Shown here piece by piece: positions 1 through 26,000 of a DNA stretch of 64,000 bases. Positions within the stretch are counted from its first letter, which is position 1. Each line of letters begins with the position of its first letter. The translations under genes and the position numbers were made by a program. The notes below the pieces were generated by a model, which worked only from the letters and a program-made list of their open reading frames with translations, was not told the origin of the DNA and searched no databases. Source of the DNA: Anoplopoma fimbria (lineage: Eukaryota; Chordata; Actinopteri; Perciformes; Anoplopomatidae). The DNA is taken from assembly GCF_027596085.1 (NCBI RefSeq), contig NC_072452.1, positions 6,950,790-7,014,789 on the forward strand, given 5' to 3'.

Positions 1-1182
1 GTAGGCTTGTGTTAATCGAATGTTCGGGAATCGATTTTTCCTAAACCGATTTTATTAAACAGGTGATTTAAGCTAACTTCCTATCAGGTCTAAGAATTTA
101 TAAGAATTATCTCTAGATTCTCCTATTGTACATTTAGAGTTTCTGTTGGAGCAGTATGTCCGCCGGCTGAGTCCGCTGAGTTAATCAGCACTAGTGCCGA
201 GGGAATTTTAACTGCTTAAGGGGAGACACTGAAGGTGAATTGGGTAAAAAGTTGAACTTATAGATAACCCCATGAAACTTCCCCAGTAATTAAAATGGAG
301 CATTATCTTATTAAGTTTGTGCTAATTTAAATACATACCAAAATTCTTGTTTCATTTGTTGACATATTAGAGTCAAAGGTTTTTACATAGGAATTTTTGG
401 ATCTCTTTGTATTCCTCCATGAATTAGAAAATACTAACAAAAGTCCTAAAAATGTTCTGTCATGTTTTTTTGCAATAGAATGCTCTATAAATCAGACTCT
501 AATGGTGCTCTACTGCTCTAATAGGGTAAAAAAATGTAACTAATAGATTTCACAGTGTAACTTCCCATGTTGATTACTTACATTAATCGGGTATTTTTGG
601 GGGAATAAAACTTTTCTGCCATTTTATGTTTGAATATGCAAATTAGGCAGATTGCAACCTACCGAAACTTTTTCCATGTGCCAAGCGTGTAGGAGAACTA
701 GCGTGGCTGACGCAAAAACGCAAATGGCCCTATCTACAGCCAGTGATTGGTTTGTTTGTTTTCAAGTTACTGTAGAAACAGGACCAAAGTAGAGTTGAAG
801 ATTCCAAGAGACCAAAATACTTGCTGATCCGTCAGATGTGTGACAATGATGACTGAAAAGTGAGGTTGAAACACCTCCTATGTAGACAAGCTTTAAGGTA
901 ATATCATCTAACAGTGATTATGCTAACAGATTAGCTCAGTTCAGCTGTCCCTGATATCGGGGAATTTACGTGAAAAGAAAACTTCCGCGACGTTATGAAA
1001 TAGCATGTCATAGCAGTCCCTTGAGAGTCTCCCGTTCCTTCCCCCCTCACCTGCACACACTTTGTCTCACCTGTCCACCCCTTCCAGCTGTCTCCCACGC
1101 TGTCTCTCAGTCACCGCCTTCCTGCGACACCCCCCACTCCCTCCCACTAGACGACTCTCTGATTGCTGATTGGTCGTTCCAG
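1..1182. other. left-edge intron of cnksr2
   Basis: AT-rich, no convincing exon. Contains a degraded interspersed repeat at about 640-800. An open frame from 970 has no coding signature and runs into a CA tract. Confidence 0.5.
640..800 (-). repeat. old interspersed repeat, partial copy (family A)
   Basis: In reverse orientation this stretch shares blocks with 63321-63865: the CAAGCGTGTAGGAGAACTA region, the GACGCAAAAACGCAAATGGCC region and the GATTGCAACCTACC region. The family is one I recognise as abundant in fish genomes, a non-autonomous element ending in GGTCCAGTGTG; the name is uncertain. Confidence 0.5.
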
Positions 1183-14793
<13,611 letters not shown>

Positions 14794-14822
14794 GAAAGAT
14801 AGCGGGAGCAAAGACTGAACTG

Positions 14823-14824
<2 letters not shown>

Positions 14825-14902
<78 letters not shown>
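14825..14902 (+). repeat. (CA)n microsatellite in cnksr2 3'UTR
   Basis: Nearly pure CA about 30 bp after the stop codon, so it would be transcribed in the mature mRNA. Confidence 0.96.
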
Positions 14903-14908
<6 letters not shown>

Positions 14909-14970
14909 AAACACACAGAGCTTTACATCAACTGAGTCCTCAGTACTCTGAGCACGCACTCACACACACT

Positions 14971-14973
<3 letters not shown>

Positions 14974-15033
<60 letters not shown>
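14974..15033 (+). repeat. (CA)n microsatellite in cnksr2 3'UTR
   Basis: Second CA tract, 70 bp after the first. Confidence 0.95.
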
Positions 15034-15038
<5 letters not shown>

Positions 15039-16334
15039 TATTGTAAGATGTGTAAATATCATAGAGGGAACCGTCTGAGACCTGCGTGTATGAACTTTTG
15101 ATAATCCTGAGGACCCCACAGGGTGCCTATTGCATGCCTGAACAGAAAGCATTAATCTTCCTTTGTCTATGGAACTCAGCATAAACTCCACACGCTTGTC
15201 GGGCAAAATGGAAAAAAAGGAGACTTTTTAACACGTTTGTTCCTTTCTATTCCCTTGGTTTTTGCTATTTTCCTTCCTGTTGATTTTAAGGGGGCAGGGG
15301 GAGCTTATGTAGCAGCAATACAGAGGAGAATCCTTTTCACCACAGCACTGTACTTTTGTACTGATGAACTTTGCACCCAGAGCCACCAGTTCTCCCCCGT
15401 TCTCTCTCTCTCTTATCTTTTTTTTCTCTCACTGCATATCTCGCTGATTTACAGGGACCTCACTTGTTATTCCGGGGCTGAGCTGACAGACGGGACAGTG
15501 TGGGGGAAAGTAAAAGCGGCGACTTTTAGTATAAGACTGTGAAAGGTAGTCACCAATGCTGCTTTATCTGTTTATCGCGTTCCCTCTGCGAGCCAATGAA
15601 AACAAGTGTTGAGGAAGCATTGTGTTGGCTAGTTGCACACTATTTCAAACTGTGAACTGTTAAAAAAACACACAATTTTATCGGCAGAAGGAGGCTCCTC
15701 TGATAGAGTTTGTATTCTCTCTCCCTCTCTTTCTTTTCCTCTCTCTGTATTTCCGTCCATCTCCTCCTCTTTTCTTATTTCTTTTTTGTCTTTGTTTCCT
15801 CTCTCGCTCTCTAGTCGTCAAAGACTTGTGTATATGTGTATACTGCTGTGTATACTGATGTAAATGTTTGCGTTCCACTACCACTGTGATATGTTTCTAG
15901 AGGTAGCGGAGGGAAGACGGAGAGTATGTATTTGCGTGGGTGCAAAAGATTTTTGCATTTTTTTAATTTTCTTTTTTAATTCTTAAACAGCGAATGCAAG
16001 AGCTAGAGAGTTCTTTTCAAAGGAGTCACTCACTATGAAGAATGCACTTTCTATATCTCTATATCTCATTGGCTGCATCACAGGGTCTATGTCTCATCGG
16101 CCTCTTTACCATTGCTGTTCAAAATATCAGGTAAAAGCATTTGCCGTCTCATTTTCTAAAGATTTGTGTACAGTCTACAAATATATTTAAACATAGAAGA
16201 ATATATAAATCTATTTACGTTTTGTGTCATAGATATAATGTAAAGTATGATGTATTCTATGCCAAGGTTTTGCAGTGTCCCCCTCTTCACTCTGTAGATG
16301 CAGGGTGTTTAGCAGTTGAACAACTAGGAGGCAG

Positions 16335-16335
<1 letters not shown>

Positions 16336-16365
<30 letters not shown>

Positions 16366-16367
16366 CC
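16336..16367 (+). repeat. (CAA)n trinucleotide run
   Basis: About ten CAA units in the probable cnksr2 3'UTR; not in a real reading frame. Confidence 0.9.
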
Positions 16368-16505
16368 ACCACCATCATAACAGTTGATTGACAGTTTTTT
16401 TACATCACGGCTGACCCTTCTCCTGGTGATGTGTTGCATGACAAAAGTCCTGGGACTGATTTGATTGGACAGGGTAAATTATCGTGGATCATTTGTGTTC
16501 TTTAT

Positions 16506-16525
16506 CCCCCCCCCCCCCCCCCCCC
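16506..16525 (+). repeat. poly(C) tract
   Basis: Twenty consecutive C residues in the probable 3'UTR. Length may be affected by sequencing error. Confidence 0.85.
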
Positions 16526-17773
16526 TCCTTTTTATCTTCAGCTCATGATTGCAAGATAATTAGACTTGTAGCGCATGATACATGCAAAAGTACTGTTGAA
16601 GAATGACCTTTTATTTGTATGTTCATAGATTTGAAGTATTCTTCTGTTTTCACAGTGTGTGTGTTTGAAGACACACACTGTACAATGACTGCAGCGGGCA
16701 TTTTTGCTGCTCAGTTACTTGATCTGATGCAGATCCTCCTTTAGCATCTTACCAGGAGGTTTCAATTTGATGTTTTGGTTTACATAGAGAGACTGAAACG
16801 TTTCCGAAGGCTTCAGGAATCTTACCTGAGAGACAACAGTACAGTTACTTCTAAAAGGAAAGCTATTTTTACATTCCCTCTAAGCATATGGTCGATACTG
16901 GGCAGTTTAAGACCTCCACACTAAATGGTCTGTAATGTCTGTGAAACCCGGATGAATCATTTCATCTGCAATATCAGGCCAAGGACTCAACGGTGCCCCC
17001 CAGTGTCGAAGACTCTGAGAGACATGCGTAGCACCTGCTGCATCCAGCACTATCTGTACTTATTCTTCATATTTTACTGTAGTTCTTTGACTGTAGGTTC
17101 AGGTTTTTTCATCACGTCACACTGTCCTGAAATATCAAACACACCCCAGAGATATAGATCATGTTTTTTGAATGGTTAATTTGAGAGTACCACAAAGAAA
17201 CTAAATGATGCAAGCACTTTCCCTGTGCCTCCCAACCCTCTCTTTGGCAACAATGGACTAACTATACTGGCGATCCTACACACACACAGCTGCAGAAGAG
17301 CTACAATACAGTTTTAGTCTTCAGGCCTCTCTCTGTTTCTCATCTGTAGTGGTCTTCTTTTTCCAACCGCCGCTCCGCTGAGCAGGCGATATACTGTAGA
17401 TAAAGAGGTGCGAGTTATGATTTGTAGGCACAGACTGTATTATCCCTCCCAGATCTTTGTGTGTGTAGACCTGCAGAAACAGGCCGAAAAGGGAGATTCC
17501 ACTGTGTGTTCTTTCAGGGGTGTACACCTCATGGTACATTGCACAGGTGTGTAAGATGTAAGTTGCACTGCGACATTAAAAAAGGAACATATTGCTCTTT
17601 TTCAAGGATATTAGCTTACTGTTATTCTGTACATTAAACTGACTAAAGATGATATTAAAAAAGAAAGAAAATTACATTTATTCTTCCTAAAGTAGCCTTT
17701 TTTGGTTTCATATATATGAATATATATTACAAAAAATACAGATTGTAAACTTAAGTTGTTAAACTTTGACTTC

Positions 17774-17779
17774 AATAAA
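17774..17779 (+). terminator. candidate poly(A) signal, cnksr2
   Basis: Canonical AATAAA about 3 kb after the cnksr2 stop and before the next gene, in AT-rich sequence. Confidence 0.45.
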
Positions 17780-18309
17780 CTGAATCCTCTGCACTATGAG
17801 CTATGATCTGTATATGTGTACCCTTTGTTGGATTTATTGAAACCGCATTACAGCGTGTTCTGTACTTATGGTCGTCCTACAAACCAGGGGGCCATAAATA
17901 TGGTCTTTTCCTGCACCAGCTAATGTGTATATCTAAAATGTATTTGGGCTAGACCCTTACCTGCTCCCTCCTCATAAGAATCCACCTAAAGAGTTGTAGA
18001 CAAGTAGACTAGTATGCATACATCAAACCCAGGGCATCCATCTTATTCTAGATTAACTTGTTAGGGCAGAGCTTGAGTGTTGGGCTCTTACTTTCTGAAC
18101 CCTATCCTACTGCACTCAGTCCAATGTGCATGTACCCCATCGTCCGAAACAATACTTAATGTGTGTTAGTTTGTGGTAAGTTGAAAAAACTTAATTTAGG
18201 AACATGTAACATATGAGCACAACAATTCAATTATAAAAAAATAGATTGTGAGATGCTAACAGAAACAAAATATGGCCAAAAAGTAATACCAGATTCACCT
18301 CAGTTCATA

Positions 18310-18526
18310 CAGTACCAGTCAAAAGTTTGGACACACCTTCTCATTCAACTGCTTTGAAGAATGTAAAAGATAAAACATATTCTGGTTTGTTGAGCATAAT
18401 TCCATATGTGTTCCTTCATAGTTTGGATGTCTTCAATATTAATCTACAATGTAGAAAATAAAATAAAATAAAAATAAAGAAAAACCATTGAATGAGAAGG
18501 TGTGTCCAAACTTTTGACTGGTGCTG
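18310..18526. mobile_element. Tc1/mariner-type MITE
   Basis: 217 bp with about 39 bp terminal inverted repeats starting CAGTACCAGTCAAAAGTTTG and, reversed from the right, CAGCACCAGTCAAAAGTTTG, one mismatch. It is flanked by TA at 18308-18309 and 18527-18528, the Tc1/mariner target duplication. No transposase frame, so non-autonomous. Confidence 0.88.
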
Positions 18527-18689
18527 TATTGTAATTAAGTCATGCAAAATGTACAATTAATTAAATGAGCAGATTTAAAAGCCCCTTGGGGTCTGGGGCT
18601 TTGGACAGCTGCCTACCTTGCCTTTCCCCTAATAAACCACAAAAGCAATGGCTTACACAATGGTGTGCACTCTCTGCTGCTGTAAGCCT

Positions 18690-18760
18690 GCAAATGTCCC
18701 CGCTGCGGGACTAATAAAGGATTATCTTATTTTATCTTATTTTATCTTATCTTATCTTAA
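18690..18760 (+). repeat. SINE-like 3' tail with (TTATC)n
   Basis: GCGGGACTAATAAAGGATTA followed by imperfect TTATC/TTATT units. Similar to the ACTAATAAAGG tail of the SINEs in the cnksr2 introns, but without a head. Confidence 0.6.
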
Positions 18761-18820
18761 ATGTGGAATTGCATAAATCTTCCAATCCAAGCAGAAAGCC
18801 TTGGCAGTAGCCTCTTCAGG

Positions 18821-18835
18821 CCGCTAGGGGGCAGC
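18821..18835 (+). promoter_or_regulatory. CTCF-like motif upstream of apool
   Basis: CCGCTAGGGGGCAGC matches 14 of 15 positions of the degenerate CTCF core CCASYAGRKGGCRSY and lies 82 bp before the apool ATG. A sequence match only. Confidence 0.5.
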
Positions 18836-18916
18836 AGCTGACCGTGGTTTGTGCACCTCGGAGCTGCTCCTCAGAGCCGAAAGAAGAAGAAGAAGAGGAA
18901 GAGGAGGAGCGCTGTC

Positions 18917-18928
18917 ATGGCGGCCAAG
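18917..18928 (+). CDS. apool: apool exon 1 (start codon)
   Basis: ATGGCGGCCAAG before gtgaat, just four codons, MAAK, ending phase 0. Upstream is a GA-rich stretch with AAGAAG repeats. It is the only start that joins in frame to the next exon with an MAA beginning like other APOOL proteins. Confidence 0.8.
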
Positions 18929-21900
18929 GTGAATGCATGACTTTTCTTCTTCGTTAAAGTATATTTGTAATGGCTGAGCGGGTGTGTAATCCACGTCAAA
19001 CTGTCCTGGAGTCGTTCATGCAAAAAACGTGGACTGACTCACCAGTCGAGACATTGAACGCAACGCTGCAGGGACAAAGCTTCACTGCCTCTGCACACTG
19101 TGTTAGCCTCCCTGAACGTCTCAATGCTAACTGGACGGCGTGTGTGTACAGTAACGTATTCACCATTAACCTCAGTGGTCTCTCAGCATGTGGAGCAGCT
19201 GACATGTGGGAGCCATGGCTTGGTTTTCCTTTTGTAAGACTGTTAACATAGTCAGAGGAAACATTGCAGTCAACCTTGGTTAGCTCTGCAGGAGGCGGTT
19301 TGTATGTGTGTCCACATGAACCATAACTAGTTATGTGTCCACATGAACCATAACTAGTTATGTGTCCACATGAACCATAACTTAAAAGCAGCTAAACACA
19401 CAAACATAAGCGTTGCATTCATGCACAGTCTGGAAATATGACGCATGCTGCAGATTAAAGCACCAAACTGTACACAGAGTCATTAAAATGAGCTCCAGCT
19501 GCAACATAAAGTGCAGCATACGTGTCAATGCTTTGATAAAAATAGTCCAAAAATAGGATGTATGTAAGAATAACAGGAAAAGCAGCACCTCAGCACAATG
19601 AGTGAGAGTGACTTTTGATGCTGTAACAATGTACTATTGTCATACTTGTGCATTTCTACCCTGAGCCTTCCTCTCTCTTGTATTTGTATTAGTTTGTTGC
19701 ACTTATTGTATTCGTATTAATTTGCTTCTGCACTATACTTTTGCTAATGTCTATGCTTTTAGATGCTTGTTTAAGAAAGGAGATGCACTTATGACTTCTG
19801 GTGACTAGTAGTTCTCTTGAATACCTATGTTGAATACACTTATTGTAAGTCACTTTGGATAAAAGCGTCTGCTAAATGACTGTAATGTAATGTAATGTAA
19901 AATTGTGCTTTTTCTACTTTTACAAAGACAAATGATGTACTATCTTTACCACTCATCCTCATGAGTCATCTGCCTAACAGTGATTTGTGTGTTGTTGCTA
20001 TGAGCAGACAGACACTAAACCTTTTTTATTTATTTTTTTATTGTGTCCTAGGTGGTGATGGTGGCCGTCCCGACGGTGATGGGCATAGCCTCCATCCGTG
20101 TGTATACCGTGAGCGAAGTGCCCACTGATGGACTGGTTACTCGAGAAAAGGTACGGTTGTCCCAAAGCGTTAGCAGGGCTGATATGAGAACACTGAATCA
20201 TTGAATGTCACAGATCCATGCTGACTCTGCCTCTGTCCCCAGCTGAACCTCTACACACCGCTGCCACAGTCTGCTCAGGCCCGGTTCGTTCCAGAGAGGC
20301 CGGGTGTCATTCAGAGTGGGTTAACGACAGCGAGGGAGCGCATACTACCATTAGTTCAGGCTGTTAAGGTATTACATTTTGCTGAGAAAACATTCAAGTT
20401 CACAGACACCATTTGCTGCAGAATTAACTCATACTTTCACATCCTGTCTAACACCTAAAACCTCTTTGATGGAATTAAATAAGTGTTATGTAAATGAAAC
20501 CGAGGCTAAAACTCATTAAATAAGTCTTATCTTGCACCTGCAGTGTTAGTTTTCCAACCCAGATTTTTGTTCCTCCAGTTTGTGGTTACAGAGCACAATC
20601 CCACGTGGTGCGAGTGCTCTGTGCACGTACGACTCTGCAAACAGCAAAGTTCAGGAGTCAGACAGGAAATAGTGTTCATGCACTCAGCAGCTGCAAGGCT
20701 TGCTGCGAGGAGATTTGTCACTTTGATACTGTGGAAGATGGGGAAAAAGAAATACTTCATACTGACTCAGATGTAGATGTGTTCTTCACGCCCTGTTGTA
20801 GTGGTTCACGTCAGCTTTTTCCTTTGTTCCCTGCAGGGTGCCTGTGTCTCTGTGAAAACAAGAAGTGTTAATCTATACTATGCAGGAGAAGGTGAGTCAA
20901 ATACATATAATACTCTCCCTGCTTGACACTCAAAACTTAACTCTTGGCTCCCTTAACTCCCATGTTTGTGCTGACACCCTTGAAAAACAACTCTCACATA
21001 GTGTATCAGAGTCATCTATTTATAAGTTCACACTATACTATCGCGTTATGTCCCCAACGAAAGCACTATAGCATCTTACTATCCAGTAATGATACAGCAA
21101 CACATAATATTGCTACTATTATTATTATAATTTGTATTACTATTTATTTTACCCCTCCGACTGTTACTACTGCTTGTGAAGTGTATTATGACATGAGTTC
21201 AGAAACTGAGAAAACTGAAGGAAGGTTGTCATCATGTTTACTGTTTTCCTGTGTTTCCCAGATGTGTACTATTACTTAAAAGACCCTCCCCCGGGGTTTC
21301 TACCCAGATTTGGAACAGTCACCATGGCTGGCCTGCTTGGCATGTTCTTGGCACGGAAAGGTAACCTGATCCTCAGTCCCTGTATCACAAACACTTCAGG
21401 CCTCCATTCATTAATCGGGCTATTTATTTGTGCATACAACAATATTACAATCTAATAAACAAACCATAATTAAACATTTTGAAGTGTATCTACATAAATG
21501 GTGGTATAGAATCATGTCATATCACAATATTTAAGCATTTAATCATCGAACCTTTCTTACATTTTTCTTATTGCATATGATTTGCATCGTTTCCTTCCCT
21601 AGGTAACCATGTGATATTTCCCTTTGTGCCATTGAAACTAGGAAATAATACATGATTCTGTAGAAATTCTCTCTTTACAGGAAATCTACACTAGTATTTA
21701 GATGTATCAGTGTTGTAATAGAAACTGGCTATTTTTAATTAATAAAAAAAGAGTCTGCCATGAGTCCCTTGCAATATCATAGCAGCATGCAAGCTAGCTC
21801 AGGTTGTCTTTAGCTTAGAATGACATTTGCAATGCAGCTGTGTGGTAGTAACAGGTGTACATTATAAATCATCATATTCATCTTTTTGTTAATTTAGCAA

Positions 21901-23005
21901 ACAAGTCTCGGATTTAAATTAACTCACTTTGTAAAACATAATGTACTTGTCATACAGCAGGTGTATGTATTATACAGTTTTACTTGACGCACATTAACCT
22001 CAGTTTTACATATCTGTCTGACATCTCAGATTCACATCACAGATTATTTTGCAGACAACAGGTTTGCCACTTCAGTCCTTCACTTCCAACCTCTTTAAAG
22101 AACATCACATAAGAAACAAGTAAAGTTTCTGTTTCTGTTTTTCTCAGCCGTCTTAATTCTCTCTGCAGGGAGTCAGATAAATGACACTTCTGAATAGCAG
22201 GGCCCAGATTAGGTTTGGCCTCAGGATTGAATCTGTGCCAGATTAGATTGATTTCCATTCTTCATTGTGAACTTTATTTCAGGCTCTCATTTCAAGAGGT
22301 TAGCCGTTCCACTGGGCCTGATGAGTGCAGGAGCATCAGTGTGCTACCCGGCTCAAACGGTGGCTGTGCTGAAGGTAACCTACTTCTTTTTTTTTTTTTT
22401 TTTTTTTTATTTTATTCTGACCTTATTTTCAGAGTTTAACAGAATCATTGTCCTTTGTGTTCCCTAGGTGACAGGTAAGAAGGTGTATGCTGTCGGGCAG
22501 TGGAGCAGCGCTGCAGTGTCTTCACTGCTCGCCTCCAAGTCCCAGGAGCCTGACCTCAAAGAGATTGCTGCTTCACAACCACAGGTTAACAGTCACATTC
22601 AGTTACTGAAAAGGAATATTCTGAATATTATATATATATATAGGGGCTGCACGGTGGTGTAGTGGTTAGCACTGTCGCCTCACAGCAAGAGGGGCCCGGG
22701 TTCGACAACCTTCTGTGTGGAGTTTGCATGTTCTCCCCGTGTCAGCGTGGGTTCTCTCCGGGTTCTCCGGCTTCCTCCCACAGTCCAAAGACATGCAGCT
22801 TAGGTGCATTGAAGACTCTAAATTGCCCGTAGGTGTGGATGTGAGCGTGAATGGTTGTCTGTCTCTATATGTCAGCTCTGTGATAGGCTGGCGACCTGTC
22901 CAGGGTGTACCCTGCCTTCGCCCATTGACAGCTGGGATCGGCTCCAGCACCCCTGCGACCCTTAACTGGATAAGCAGGTTACGGAAGATGGATGGATGGA
23001 TGGAT

Positions 23006-23080
<75 letters not shown>

Positions 23081-26000
23081 ACCAGCTACTATTAAGTAGA
23101 AAATACTGTTAAGCTGTTTTCACTGTGTGTGACTAAAACCAAACAGCGGTTCGACTGAGATTATGGCAACTCCCTTTCCACTAAATGATTTCCGCTCTAC
23201 GCTTTTTTTTCTTTCTCAAAAAATCCCTCATGTCTCTCGAAAGGGTTGTAATTCATTTCCTTTCCCAGCAATTTGCCCTTTTATGATGGTTTTATTGTTT
23301 CTGTTACTTGGCTCTTTGCGCTTCATACGTAGTGGCTTGGAGATCTCTGTTATCTAGAAATAAAACTTAAGCTCACTGTAATCACTCCGTAGTGTCAGCT
23401 AAATGCCTGAAATGTAATATGCTAATGTAAGCAATTCAGTTTTTTCCCCCTCTCCATTCAGGGTAATAAATTGAATCTATTAGAACTGAAATGTTCTGAA
23501 AACTGTAAGGGTAGGGCTTGATTCAGTTTATAAATTTAATGTATTTCTTCCGTCACTGACAAGTACAGTTTAGTTGTGATTATTCAAACGGTGAAATTCA
23601 TGATAACAATTTTATATCCAAAAATGTATGCAAGTCTTAGTTAAACAGATTTAAATCTTTATTCTTTGTCCACATTAGCCAGCTGCAGTAGTTGAGGAGG
23701 CCTCAGAGCCCAGCACCACCGATGACAGCTCAGCCCAGAACTCTGCAATCCCAGAGACAGAGGTTGAATCAGCCGAGTCTGTACCCGTCTCTGATGAGCC
23801 TGTTGTCGCTGTCATAACAGAGGAGGCATCATCAGTAAAACTCACAGAGATTAACCCCGACCAGACCCCAACAGGGACCGTTACAGGTATCGTAGATATT
23901 GATCTCTGTCTGCTTCTTTCTCTGTCTAAATCTCTTCTGTTTAACACAAAGGCTGCTACTGCTTGTTTGCTGTATTTCCTCTCTTGTCCAGATCCAGTGG
24001 AAAATTCAGTGCCAGAAGAGACAAAGGCCATCGCAGCCTCTGAAGAAATAACTGCATCTGTTGAAAATGAGAAGCCCTCAGACACAAAACAAGCAGCAAA
24101 GGATGTTTCTACTGACGCCAGCCCAGCCGAGCCCACGCCAAGCTTAGAACCAGAGACATTAAAGGCTTCTCCAGTGGAGTCCGCTTCAGCAGAGGCTGCT
24201 CCACTTGAGGCTGCTCCAGTGGAGGCCCCTGCAGTTGAGGCCCCTGCAGTGGAGGCCCCTCCAGTGGAGTCTGCTCTAGTGGATGCCTCTCCAGTGGAGT
24301 CCGCTCCAGTGGAGTCTGCTCCAGTGGAGTCTGCTCCAGTGGAGTCTGCTCTAGTGGATGCCTCTCCAGTGGAGTCCGCTCCAGTGGAGTCTGCTCTAGT
24401 GGATGCCTCTCCAGTGGAGTCCGCTCCAGCCGAGACCCCTGCAATGGAGGCCCCTGTAGTGGAGGCCGCCCAAGTTGAGACTGCCTCGATGGAGGCCTCA
24501 AATGAGCCAACAGGTACGAGAAATATTCTGCCCCAAGTTTCAAACAACAGACAACAAGTGTTCTTGGAAACCCACTCTTGGTACAGAAGTGGATTCAATG
24601 GAAATGTAGCTACTTGTTGAAAAAATGTGAAAAATGGAAGACAGTTCCATTTATAAGCTCCTAAAGCTATTGTACTTGACCAGTACAATACATTGCTTTG
24701 TTGTAAACTGTTAATAATATTATAATGAAGGACGATAGCTTTCGTAAAAGTGGGAGCACATCAGTTCATGTCAGTGCCGCTGATCCTGTGTTGCATTTTG
24801 ATTTGAATCCACAGTGCCGGTTGTTGAATCAGCCGAGCCCGAAGAACCTGCTGTTCAACCTGAGTTAACTGACCCACCACAAGTTGCTGCTGTGGAGGAG
24901 ACACTCACACCACCTCAACAGCCTGAGCAAGAAAACAACAAAGGTACTGTGAACGCCGCTACACCACTGCTCCGGGTCGAGAGTTGGGCATCAAGACTCG
25001 CACATACCCACACTGCTTCTCTTCTGAGAATTTCCTGAACTCAAAGGCACCTTAATGTGTTGGGTCTTGTGCTTGTTGATATGCGTGGTGTTCATTTTCC
25101 AGACAGCCATCCAGTCTTACATCACAAGCCAGCTCTAAAGTCTGTGGAAAAACAAACTAGTATGACAGATTTAGGAGAGAATGACGTCAGAGAGCTATTA
25201 ACTGAACCATATCCTGAGGGAGTCTTCTATTAGATGGCAAAGAATGATATTCGCCAAATAAAACACGAGAGGAATCTCATGTAATGAGAGTCAACAATAT
25301 ATCATACAAAGTTTGAAAACTTTAGTCATGCTCTGGACCTTTTAGACAGCCTGAGTTTAGTCTGACCAGAAAGACAATGTCACAATGCAGTGATCCCATA
25401 TTGCAAAACACTGTATTCTACATCTCACTTTAAAGCCATGAGTCTCTGCCTGTCTCTTTGTTTGTCTGTATGTAACTTAACTCGATAATCGTTCAACTGC
25501 TCTACACTTGGTGAGTGTATTGCTGGGGACTGAAGGGAGTTCTTTGTCGAACTTGGTGCAATTTGGGCAGGCGACACGTTCAATAGTAATAAACAAACAA
25601 AACGCTCCGTTCAGCAGCGGCGGAGCTTCAGTGCTCTGCAGACTGAGTCCAGCATGTCGTCCGCAGCGGGCAGACTGCAGCTTATTGACGTCAGTTAACT
25701 TTACAACTGAACTCGTCCTCACTTCCCTGCTGACAACAACAGCAGATAGCCAACTGGAAGCAGAACTGAACTGGAGAAAAGTTCACCAGCTGCAACTTGG
25801 GTGTGTTTTTCCCCAGTGAGTAAGACTGTATTTTCCAGTTGTCTGACTTAATGCTAAATTATTACACTAAAAACGTTACCACAAGCTAAATGCCTCCGCT
25901 TATTAAGTCCATGCTTTACTTTAGAACCAGGCGGATATGTCAAATCAAGCGGCTAATACTCCTATTTTGAAATGACCCCAACTTACTTTACCTTCCACCC

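Larger units (their letters stand above)
14794..17800 (+). other. cnksr2: cnksr2 3'UTR (probable)
   Basis: About 3 kb without a credible coding exon. It starts with two long CA tracts, then a CAA run, a 20-base C run and AT-rich sequence. A canonical AATAAA at 17774-17779 is the best candidate for the end. The extent is inferred from that signal and from the gap before apool. Confidence 0.55.
17801..18916. other. intergenic cnksr2-apool
   Basis: Contains a Tc1-type MITE (18310-18526), a SINE-like tail with TTATC repeats (about 18690-18760) and the apool promoter region with a CTCF-like motif. Confidence 0.6.
18929..20051 (+). other. apool intron 1
   Basis: Contains a 27 bp minisatellite (19307-19382) and a non-LTR-type repeat tail (about 19640-19900). 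Confidence 0.6.

Noticed and set aside
23675..24688. 337-codon antisense frame rich in Ala, Ser and Thr
   Set aside because: Mirror of the apool coding minisatellite; it also crosses two apool introns.
25508..25819. 103-codon frame in the apool last intron
   Set aside because: No domain, no splice signals, GC-rich island of unknown origin; may be a repeat remnant.
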